From Psychrobacter sp. (GTDB lineage: Bacteria; Pseudomonadota; Gammaproteobacteria; Pseudomonadales; Moraxellaceae), in NCBI RefSeq assembly GCF_030454045.1, contig NZ_JAKDJE010000064.1:1-17398 (forward strand): a stretch of 17,398 nucleotides of DNA, read 5' to 3'. Shown here in pieces: positions 7,610-14,695 of the stretch. Position 1 is the stretch's first letter, and every line of letters begins with the position of its first letter. A program made the translations under genes and the position numbers. Under the pieces are notes generated by a model. The model ran no database searches. It worked only from the letters and a program-made list of their open reading frames with translations, and was not told where the DNA came from.

Positions 7610-7620
7610 GTTGCTACTCC

Positions 7621-10600
7621 TTATGCGATTTCTGTTTGAGTGGTTGTTTGGGTAGTGCTGTTTGTTTGACTGCTTGTTGATGCTGATTCAAGCTGCATCA
7701 GACGTGCAACATAGTGCGGGCCACCTGCTTTCGGGCCAGTACCAGACAGACCACAACCACCAAATGGTTGAACATTCACAACCGCGCCGATTTGGTTACG
7801 GTTGATATAAGTGTTGCCTACAAAAGCACGGCGCTCGATATGCTCAACAGTTTTTTCGATACGGCTATGAATACCCATCGTCAAACCAAAGCCTGTGTTG
7901 TTGATAGCGTCAATCAGCTTATTCAGATCACGTGCTTGATAGCGCAATACGTGCAGGATTGGACCAAAGTGCTCACCACCAATCACATCAATACTGCTTA
8001 CCTCGATTGCGGTTGGCAATACAAAGGTAGACTTCTCTTGGCTGACAACCGAGCTTGCACTCATTGGGGTTTGAGCCAAAATAGTCGCCGTAGGCTCAGC
8101 GTCCATACGGGCGATATGCGCCTCTAAACCATTTTTGGCATCAGCATCAATCACAGGACCCACATCTGTAGCTGCGTATAGCGGGTTGCCAACAGACAGC
8201 TCAGCCATATTACCTTGTAACAGCTCAATCAAATCATCCGCCATCTCATCTTGCACGCACAATATACGACAAGCTGAACAACGCTGACCTGCTGAACCAA
8301 AAGCCGACAATACCGCATCTCGAACAACTTGCTCTGGCAACGCTGTTGAGTCAACAATCATGGCATTTTGACCGCCAGTTTCAGCGATAAAGACAGGTAG
8401 CTCACCACTCGCTTGTGCATGATCATTCAAGCTTTGATTGATACGCTGAGCAGTTTGGGTTGAGCCAGTAAATATCACACCTGCTATGTTATCAGCAGCC
8501 GTTAGCGCTCCGCCCACATCACCGGCACCTGTCACCAATTGTAGTGCTTCTGCTGGTACACCCGCTTGATACATGAGTTGCGCACCAAAATGAGCAATCA
8601 AGCTGGTTTGTTCAGCAGGCTTGGCCACAACAGTGTTACCTGCTGCTAGCGCCGCCACGATCTGGCCAGTATAAATAGCTAGTGGGAAATTCCAAGGGCT
8701 GATACAGACAAAGGTGCCACGTGGTTTATAAACTTGACGCGATTGCTTACCCGACAGATCTGTAAACTCATGCACCACATCGTCTAGGCGCTCTGCTTCA
8801 TCAGCATAAAAACGACAGAAATCGACCGCTTCTTTGATCTCATCGATGCTGTCTTGCATGGTCTTACCAGCTTCGACTTGGCACAATGCCATCAGCTCAG
8901 CATAGTTCTCTTCAAATAGCTCAGCGATTTTACGCAGTATTGCCGCACGCTTGGTCACGGCTACGTTTTGCCACATGCTTTGACCCGCTACAGCCACATC
9001 AATCGCTTGGCGCGCCAACGCTGCATTGGCATATTTGACTTCGCCCGCGCTCACGTCATGATTCCAAGGCGCACGTACAGGCTGCGCATCAAGTTGATAA
9101 GTGACGCCATCTACTTCATAGTCAGTGACCGCTTTGCCATTGATGATGGGTGTCGCTGACCAAGTCTTGTTCAAATGACTATCAATAGCGGCTTTGAACG
9201 GTAGCCATTGTGACTCTACAAATATGTTGGGGCCAAAACTTGCACGGCGCGAACCATAAATTTCTAATGGTAGCGGGATGTCTGGATTGTGCAATGTTGG
9301 ATTAGCCAATAACTTGTCATACGGATGTACCGTCAGTTTTTCAATCGGATATGACTTGTCTAGTAACTGGTGGACAAATGAGCTGTTCGCACCGTTCTCT
9401 AACAAGCGACGTACCAAATATGGTAGCAAGTCTTTGTGTGCGCCCACTGGAGCATAGATACGTACAGGAATCTCATACGCTTGCAGAATATGGTCATAAA
9501 GTGCATCACCCATACCATGCAGACGCTGGAACTCAAACTCTTTATGCTGACTCATGGTCATGATTGAAGAAAGCGTGTGCGCATTATGCGTTGCAAACTG
9601 TGGCCAGATAAGACCGCGCAGATGATCTGACAACAAAAAGCGTGCACAAGCAAGATACGCGGTATCTGTACCTTCTTTACGCGTCCAAACAGGATAGCCT
9701 GACAGACCTTTTTGCTGCGCAAGTTTGATCTCAGTATCCCAATAAGCGCCTTTTACCAGACGTACTGGAATGCGGTCGCCTACTTCAGTTGATATACGAG
9801 CAAGCCAGGCCAATACAGCGATAGCACGCTTAGAGTACCCTTGTACAACGATACCCAAACCATCCCAGCCAGCAGTCGCGTTGTCACGATACAATGATTC
9901 AAACAGTTTTAGAGAAATCTCAAGGCGATCTGCTTCTTCAGCATCGATACTGATATCGACATTGACTTCGCGCGCAGCTTCAATAAGCAGTAGGCAACGC
10001 TGACGCAATAGACCCATAACTTGCGCTTCTTGTGTGGCTTCATAGCGAGGATGCAGCGCAGACAGCTTAATAGAGACTGATGGCTTTGGCATACCTTCTT
10101 TGACTTTGACATTAGCCGTGGCTCTGATCGCATGCAGATAGTCGTTGAAGTATTTTTCTGCATCTCGATGCGTGATAGCCGCTTCACCTAACATATCAAA
10201 CGAATAGGTATAGCCTCTATTACGATATGGCTGGCTGTTTTTATTGGCATCTTCAATGGTCTCACCCAATACAAACTGGTGGCCCATGATGCGCATGGCT
10301 TTTTGCATCGCACCGCGAATGACAGGCTCTCCCATCTTTTTGGTCATACGATCCAAGAAACCTGAGGCAGTGGTACTGCTATCGATACTGACCACACGGC
10401 CTGTCATCATCATGCCCCATGTTGAGGCGTTGACCATGAAGCCATTGTCGTTCTTGATGTGTTTTTTCCAATCCGCCACACTCATTTTATCGTGAATAAG
10501 TGCATCAGCCGTATAGTTATCTGGCACACGAATCAATGCCTCTGCTAGGCTCATCAGCAAGATACCTTCTTGGGTATCAAGACTATATTCTAACAATAAA

Positions 10601-10866
10601 GAGTCAACCATCTTGACGGCTTTACCATCATTGCGCACATGCTCAACCAGCTTGCGTGTCTGCTCAGCGGCAGCATCACGCTCCTCTGCACTAGGCTTAG
10701 CAAGGGGCAATAAGTCAGACAACCAACGCTGCTCATCAACGCTATACAATGGCGAGATACGCTTGTGTAGCTCATCTGCTGATTGGGCAAGGTACTCAGG
10801 CGACAGCAAATCAACAGGATTGAACAAAATCGGCTCTTTCGGGGTAAACTGATCTACTGGGTTCAT
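7621..10866 (-). CDS. putA: Bifunctional proline dehydrogenase / L-glutamate gamma-semialdehyde dehydrogenase
   Basis: PutA oxidises proline to glutamate in two steps: FAD-dependent proline dehydrogenase passing electrons to the membrane quinone pool, then NAD-dependent oxidation of glutamate semialdehyde, with channelling between sites. The proline dehydrogenase barrel ends with the substrate-binding RRLLENGANSSF motif (N491). The aldehyde dehydrogenase half carries the P-F-N segment ISPWNFPLAI, general base E829 (AETGGQN) and nucleophile C863 (GQRCSACR), with the usual 34-residue spacing. There is no N-terminal ribbon-helix-helix, so unlike the E. coli protein it cannot repress its own operon. 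The chosen ATG at 10866 has GGAG five bases upstream; an upstream in-frame TTG at 10956 lacks such support. The protein (1081 aa) stops after GPKAGGPHYVARLMQL with a Ser/Thr/Gln tail, where fused PutAs enter their C-terminal domain; that domain is the next gene. Confidence 0.96.
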   Translation of the reverse strand: MNPVDQFTPKEPILFNPVDLLSPEYLAQSADELHKRISPLYSVDEQRWLSDLLPLAKPSAEERDAAAEQTRKLVEHVRNDGKAVKMVDSLLLEYSLDTQEGILLMSLAEALIRVPDNYTADALIHDKMSVADWKKHIKNDNGFMVNASTWGMMMTGRVVSIDSSTTASGFLDRMTKKMGEPVIRGAMQKAMRIMGHQFVLGETIEDANKNSQPYRNRGYTYSFDMLGEAAITHRDAEKYFNDYLHAIRATANVKVKEGMPKPSVSIKLSALHPRYEATQEAQVMGLLRQRCLLLIEAAREVNVDISIDAEEADRLEISLKLFESLYRDNATAGWDGLGIVVQGYSKRAIAVLAWLARISTEVGDRIPVRLVKGAYWDTEIKLAQQKGLSGYPVWTRKEGTDTAYLACARFLLSDHLRGLIWPQFATHNAHTLSSIMTMSQHKEFEFQRLHGMGDALYDHILQAYEIPVRIYAPVGAHKDLLPYLVRRLLENGANSSFVHQLLDKSYPIEKLTVHPYDKLLANPTLHNPDIPLPLEIYGSRRASFGPNIFVESQWLPFKAAIDSHLNKTWSATPIINGKAVTDYEVDGVTYQLDAQPVRAPWNHDVSAGEVKYANAALARQAIDVAVAGQSMWQNVAVTKRAAILRKIAELFEENYAELMALCQVEAGKTMQDSIDEIKEAVDFCRFYADEAERLDDVVHEFTDLSGKQSRQVYKPRGTFVCISPWNFPLAIYTGQIVAALAAGNTVVAKPAEQTSLIAHFGAQLMYQAGVPAEALQLVTGAGDVGGALTAADNIAGVIFTGSTQTAQRINQSLNDHAQASGELPVFIAETGGQNAMIVDSTALPEQVVRDAVLSAFGSAGQRCSACRILCVQDEMADDLIELLQGNMAELSVGNPLYAATDVGPVIDADAKNGLEAHIARMDAEPTATILAQTPMSASSVVSQEKSTFVLPTAIEVSSIDVIGGEHFGPILHVLRYQARDLNKLIDAINNTGFGLTMGIHSRIEKTVEHIERRAFVGNTYINRNQIGAVVNVQPFGGCGLSGTGPKAGGPHYVARLMQLESASTSSQTNSTTQTTTQTEIA

Positions 10867-11508
10867 AACAACTCCATAACTATCGTTTAAAAACCATAAT
10901 AAATGGTGCTTTAGGAAGTCTGATCGTCCTGTATAACTGCTCGTAACCGCTATCAAAAATAGAGGTTATTGACGGATATTCACAGCAATAATCAAAAGAC
11001 CAAACGGCGCCATCACAAAACTAGAAAATCCAGCACATGCTGGAGACGGTTAAGTAGGTCGTTCGACTGTTAAACGGGCTACGTTAACAATACAAAGGCA
11101 ACAACGAAAAATTAAGCGGCATTAGTGCCTTCTTCTTGTTAGTAGTGAAAGGAGTGTGATGGACAAATATCGCTTTACGGAAAGCAAATAACTGACTGAA
11201 ACAAACAATCATCTGTCATCTGTCATCTAAAATGTGCTAATTCACTGTAAGAAAAACCTCTACGGCGTTGATTGAGGTGATGCGCTTAACGGGGGTATAA
11301 TATCACGAAAAAAAAATTCAAACTAACGATTTTTTTATTTTCTCAAAAAAAATTTGTTTTTAAATAACAAGCACTTACCGCCACTTTGTTCATCATGACG
11401 CTTTGGTTATATTTTTTAGTTTACTATTGCTGATTAATTGTTACCAAAAGTTTGATGCCCTATTCTCAAATTCTTGGGCACTGGTAAGCCAATATAGCGT
11501 CCAAATAA
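10867..11508. other. Gene-free region upstream of putA
   Basis: About 640 bp contain no convincing gene. It must include the putA promoter, but I could not pick a clear -35/-10 pair on the minus strand. Visible structure: a perfect palindrome at 11029-11044; a ten-codon reading frame with a strong Shine-Dalgarno on the plus strand (11159-11191); the 7-bp unit ATCTGTC in tandem from 11211 to 11228; a plus-strand TATAAT at 11296-11301 with no gene after it; and very AT-rich runs at 11308-11365. Confidence 0.6.
11029..11044. promoter_or_regulatory. Candidate operator palindrome upstream of putA
   Basis: TCCAGCA-CA-TGCTGGA is a perfect dyad with 7-bp arms and a 2-bp spacer, centred about 170 bp before the putA start. 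Its size suits a dimeric repressor or activator. An Lrp/PutR-type regulator would be a reasonable guess since PutA here lacks a DNA-binding domain, but no regulator gene is in the window. Confidence 0.35.
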
Positions 11509-11543
11509 AAACCCTCTTTATCAGCCGATGATAAAGAGGGTTT
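11509..11543 (-). terminator. Rho-independent terminator after the NCS2 permease
   Basis: AAACCCTCTTTATCA (11509-11523) pairs perfectly with TGATAAAGAGGGTTT (11529-11543) around a five-base loop. On the minus strand it is followed by TTATTT, extending the U tract. It sits 33 bp after the permease stop and separates the permease from putA. Confidence 0.85.
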
Positions 11544-11576
11544 GAGGATTAGAAACGACTGCTCACGCATTGTGGC

Positions 11577-12872
11577 TTATAAGAAGATGATTTTGCCTAA
11601 TAGTATCAGTGTTAAAATCCATACCGCGATACTGATATCAGCAAACTTACCAGAGATCGCTTTGACCGCCGTAAAGGTAATGAAACCAAGCGCAATACCA
11701 TCAGCAATAGAGTATGTCAGCGGTGTAAATAGCAATACCACTACAACAGGAGCCGCTTCTGTTAAGTCGCTCCAGTCGATGTCTTTTAGGGTGCCCATCA
11801 TCAGTACGGCAACATAGAAAATAGCACCCGCCGTCGCGTACGCTGGGATCATACCTGCCAATGGTGAAAAGAAAATACTTAATAAAAATAGCACACCAAC
11901 GGTGACTGCCATCAATCCTGTACGGCCGCCTGAGGCAATACCAGAGATACTTTCGATATAACTGGTCGTTGAAGAAGTACCAAGTAAAGAGCCTGCGACG
12001 GTTGCTGTTGAATCTGCCAATAGCGCTTTGCCCATGTTGGGAATGTTGCCATCTTTATCAGTCAATTTGGCTTGGCTAGTGGTTGCAATGAGCGTGCCTG
12101 CGGTATCAAACAAATCGACAAACAAGAAGGCAAAAATCACACTGATCATACCCACATCGAACGCGCCTGCAATATCAAGCTGCATGAGCGTCGGTGCCAC
12201 TGACGGCGGAGCAGAGATGATACCGGTAAACTGTGTATAGCCCATCAGCAGGCTAATTAGAGCAACCAGCAAAATACCAATGGTTACTGCGCCTGGTACT
12301 CTTTTATAAGATAGACCGATAATAACCACAAAACCCAACGAAGCCAATACAGGGCCAAATGACGTCATATCACCAAGAGCTACCAAAGTGGCATCGTGAT
12401 TGACAATAATGCCTGCACTTTGCAAAGCAATAAACGCTAAGAATGCCCCGATACCAGCGACTACCCCATTTTTGAGTGAGTTTGGAATGGCATTAATAAT
12501 CGCTTCACGAATCTTAAAAAGACTCAATAGCACAAAGACACAACCCGACAAGAACACGGCACCTAGCGCTGTCTGCCATGCATACCCCATTCCTAGGACA
12601 ACCCCATAGGTAAAGAATGCATTTAGTCCCATACCAGGTGCTAATGCAACGGGTAGTCGAGCATAAATACCCATGATAAAACAACCGACTGCTGCGGCCA
12701 CACAGGTTGCAACAAACACAGCCCCTTTGTCCATGCCTGCATCGGCCAAAACATTAGGGTTGACAAAGATGATATAAGCCATCGTCAAAAACGTGGTTAT
12801 ACCAGCGACGATTTCTGTTTTGATCGTGGTATTGTCACCATTAATCCCAAAATAGCGTTCAATTGCATTCAT
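11577..12872 (-). CDS. NCS2-family nucleobase permease (AzgA/AdeP-like)
   Basis: This 431-residue polytopic inner-membrane protein belongs to the AzgA-like branch of the nucleobase-cation symporter-2 family, which imports adenine, guanine or hypoxanthine with protons (AdeP, GhxP in E. coli; PbuG in Bacillus). The N-terminus ERYFGI...TEIVAGITTFLTMAYI is characteristic. APGMGLNAFFTYGVV (78-92), FVDLFDTAGT (251-260) and the TSSTTSYIESISGIASGGRTGL segment, whose Glu sits near 307, mark the substrate-binding core. I count roughly 12 or more hydrophobic segments. Which purine it prefers cannot be read from sequence here. The ATG at 12872 follows a GGGGG run eight bases upstream. It is a single-gene unit with its own terminator, divergent from tolQ across 582 bp; no classical purine riboswitch was recognised upstream. 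Confidence 0.92.
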   Translation of the reverse strand: MNAIERYFGINGDNTTIKTEIVAGITTFLTMAYIIFVNPNVLADAGMDKGAVFVATCVAAAVGCFIMGIYARLPVALAPGMGLNAFFTYGVVLGMGYAWQTALGAVFLSGCVFVLLSLFKIREAIINAIPNSLKNGVVAGIGAFLAFIALQSAGIIVNHDATLVALGDMTSFGPVLASLGFVVIIGLSYKRVPGAVTIGILLVALISLLMGYTQFTGIISAPPSVAPTLMQLDIAGAFDVGMISVIFAFLFVDLFDTAGTLIATTSQAKLTDKDGNIPNMGKALLADSTATVAGSLLGTSSTTSYIESISGIASGGRTGLMAVTVGVLFLLSIFFSPLAGMIPAYATAGAIFYVAVLMMGTLKDIDWSDLTEAAPVVVVLLFTPLTYSIADGIALGFITFTAVKAISGKFADISIAVWILTLILLGKIIFL

Positions 12873-12984
12873 AAGTGTCGCCCCCGACTGGCTAATAAAA
12901 AGTCACCACTACCCAAAATTAAACATGACTTCAGCAAAAATGGCGCTGCCGCAGTAAGAATAATGTAGTAACAAAGCGTAACAT

Positions 12985-13029
12985 ATTAGACGACTTATCT
13001 TACAAACTCAATCGCTGATAATGTCTAAT
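12985..13029. other. Hairpin in the permease leader region
   Basis: ATTAGAC (12985-12991) pairs with GTCTAAT (13023-13029), and after a small asymmetric internal loop TTATC (12995-12999) pairs with GATAA (13017-13021), leaving a 17-base loop. It lies 113-157 bp before the permease ATG and could be an mRNA leader element or an operator. There is no U tract. Confidence 0.4.
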
Positions 13030-13134
13030 TCGTCCAAAATCTCAATTCTAAGCATGTCCTATATAAAAGGTAAAAGTCTATACAAATCCTCTTGTTGCCT
13101 TCTTATTGTAGATACCTCTACCTCTAACAAGTCG

Positions 13135-13163
13135 TTGACTTGCTGGTATCGTATTGAGATATT
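13135..13163 (+). promoter_or_regulatory. Weak candidate promoter for tolQRAB
   Basis: TTGACT (13135-13140) is a good -35, followed after 17 bp by GATATT (13158-13163), a four-of-six -10. A start near 13170 would put the 28-bp tandem repeat in a leader of about 285 nt. Confidence 0.3.
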
Positions 13164-13253
13164 TAGTATTTAAGACATCCACTCTTTATTTGGTTAACAC
13201 ATTAATAATGACGTTTGTTTCATTTAGAAGTAAACTAACAGGTCATTATGTTG

Positions 13254-13309
13254 ATGTCCCAGTGGTTGAGCGGGGTCTCAAATGTCCCAGTGGTTGAGCG
13301 GGGTCTCAA
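13254..13309. repeat. Perfect 28-bp tandem duplication
   Basis: Two identical 28-bp copies lie head to tail (13254-13281 and 13282-13309), and the first three bases of a third copy follow. Each unit contains the short dyad TTGAG-cggggt-CTCAA. The unit is more GC-rich than the surrounding AT-rich DNA, and no unique spacer separates the copies. It may be a recent slippage duplication, a duplicated protein-binding site, or an insertion-element scar. Confidence 0.85.
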
Positions 13310-13454
13310 ATGGTCTCTAACTAAACCAGACTGTTAAGATCCGTACTGCGCTTAGGATTCAGCGATAAAATATGCATATTATTTTTTTGGGGTTCGTTTG
13401 GTTTAGATGATTTTACTTAGACCAGCTGTTTTCAATTATCCGTGAGTCCATTAC

Positions 13455-14183
13455 ATGCCTGAATCATTAAATATTATTGATCTTATTACTCAAGCCAGTC
13501 TATTGGTGCAGATTGTGATGGCACTATTGCTATTGGCTTCCCTATTTAGTTGGGTCATTATCTTTCGCATGAGTGCACGGCTCAGTACTGCCAAAAACTT
13601 TGATCAACAGTTTGAGACTTGGTTTTGGTCAGGCGAGGATTTAGCAAAGCTATATCAAGGCGTACAAGGCTCACCTGATCGCCAAGGACTTGAGCAGATT
13701 TTTTATGTGGGCTTTTCAGAATACTTGAGAATGCACAAGAAGCGCCAACCAAAAGACGACATCATTGATGGGGTTGAGCGCAAGCTGCGTGTCGGTTTGG
13801 GACGCCAGCAGCAATTACTAGAGTCAGGCTTGACCACGCTTGCAAGTGTCGGTTCAGTTGCGCCTTATATTGGGCTATTTGGAACCGTTTGGGGCATTAT
13901 GAATGCGTTTTTGGGCCTGTCACAGACAGAGCAAGCCACTCTTGCCTCTGTCGCGCCTGGTATTGCTGAGGCATTGATTGCAACAGCCATGGGGTTGTTT
14001 GCCGCCATTCCTGCTGTCCTTGCGTACAATCATTTTACGGCAAAATCGAGTCTTCTATATGATTCGCGGGCACTCTTCTGTGATGAGATGACAGGCATGC
14101 TACAACGTGAAACCAGCGTACAAGCGCAAGCGCCTACCGCTAGAGACACTCAAGTGAATACCACTCAGGTGAACAGGTTATGA
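13455..14183 (+). CDS. tolQ: Tol-Pal system motor protein TolQ
   Basis: TolQ is the three-span inner-membrane protein that, with TolR, uses the proton gradient to drive TolA and so keeps the outer membrane constricted at the division site. It is 242 aa against 230 in E. coli. Membrane segment 1 is at about residues 13-38. A cytoplasmic domain follows (~40-130), then the paired segments ASVGSVAPYIGLFGTVWGI (~135-155) and GIAEALIATAMGLFAAIPA (~173-195), which match the conserved MotA/TolQ/ExbB core with its pore threonines. It could be confused with ExbB, but the linked tolR, tolA and tolB settle it. The ribosome binding site is weak (GAG eight bases before ATG). The stop overlaps the tolR start as ATGA. 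Confidence 0.96.
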   Translation: MPESLNIIDLITQASLLVQIVMALLLLASLFSWVIIFRMSARLSTAKNFDQQFETWFWSGEDLAKLYQGVQGSPDRQGLEQIFYVGFSEYLRMHKKRQPKDDIIDGVERKLRVGLGRQQQLLESGLTTLASVGSVAPYIGLFGTVWGIMNAFLGLSQTEQATLASVAPGIAEALIATAMGLFAAIPAVLAYNHFTAKSSLLYDSRALFCDEMTGMLQRETSVQAQAPTARDTQVNTTQVNRL

Positions 14184-14641
14184 AACCAAACCCCTATCGC
14201 CGTGAGAAAAAGGCACTCAACGCAGAGATGAACGTCGTTCCTTATATCGATGTCATGCTGGTGTTATTGGTGATTTTTATGGTGACAGCCCCTATGCTGA
14301 TTACAGGGGTTGATGTTGATCTACCAAAAGAGCAAACCAATACCATGAGCCAAAGCCAGCTACCCGTTATCGTCTCATTGACTGATAGCGGAGAGATTTT
14401 CATTAGTTATGAAAACAATATCGACCTGCCTATTAGTGAGCCTGAACTGATCACTACTTTATCCAATTTGCAATCTCAAAGCGACAACGCCAATACCGAG
14501 CCGTTGCAAGTGATGATCAACGCCGATCAAAACAATCAGTACGGTGCCATCATGGCACTAATGGCAACTTTGCAGCAGGCAGGTATCGAAAAAGTAGGAT
14601 TATTGACTGGTGCGCCTCTACCCACTCCTACGCTGCAATAA
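14180..14641 (+). CDS. tolR: Tol-Pal system protein TolR
   Basis: TolR is the single-span partner of TolQ and carries the proton-accepting aspartate. That residue is D24 in NVVPYIDVMLVLLVIFMV, the expected position in the single transmembrane helix (~20-40). GVDVDLPKE follows, and then a periplasmic domain of about 110 residues that ends with the conserved VMINADQNNQYGAIMALMATLQQAGIEKVGLLT region. Length is 153 aa (142 in E. coli). The start codon overlaps the tolQ stop by four bases, implying translational coupling and fixed stoichiometry. It is followed by a 54-bp gap before tolA. Confidence 0.96.
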   Translation: MKPNPYRREKKALNAEMNVVPYIDVMLVLLVIFMVTAPMLITGVDVDLPKEQTNTMSQSQLPVIVSLTDSGEIFISYENNIDLPISEPELITTLSNLQSQSDNANTEPLQVMINADQNNQYGAIMALMATLQQAGIEKVGLLTGAPLPTPTLQ

Positions 14642-14695
14642 ATGCCTTCCATTTGAAATGTTGTATTCAAGCCATCAGCCCAATCAATTTCATTC

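Larger units (their letters stand above)
12873..13454. other. Divergent intergenic region between the permease and tolQ
   Basis: This stretch of 582 bp has no gene. It should hold the promoters of the permease (minus) and tolQ (plus). Visible structure: a two-part hairpin at 12985-13029, a weak plus-strand promoter at 13135-13163, a perfect 28-bp tandem duplication at 13254-13309, and an 8-bp inverted pair CTAAACCA (13321-13328)/TGGTTTAG (13399-13406). The ybgC gene that often precedes tolQ is absent. Confidence 0.6.

Noticed and set aside
7714..8127. Plus-strand reading frame of 137 codons inside putA
   Set aside because: It lies antisense within the well-conserved dehydrogenase coding sequence and encodes no recognisable protein.
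10867..10956. Upstream TTG start giving PutA 30 more residues
   Set aside because: The ATG at 10866 has a good GGAG at five bases, and the added residues do not resemble the ribbon-helix-helix or any PutA N-terminus.
12873..13080. Classical purine riboswitch upstream of the permease
   Set aside because: I could not find the conserved core of the purine aptamer on the minus strand; only an unassigned hairpin is visible.
13254..13312. Possible CRISPR array
   Set aside because: The repeats are directly head to tail with no spacers between them and no cas genes nearby.
13254..13312. tRNA-like sequence (AGTGGTTGAG resembles a Ser/Leu tRNA D-loop)
   Set aside because: No acceptor stem, anticodon arm or T-loop follows, and the unit simply repeats every 28 bp.
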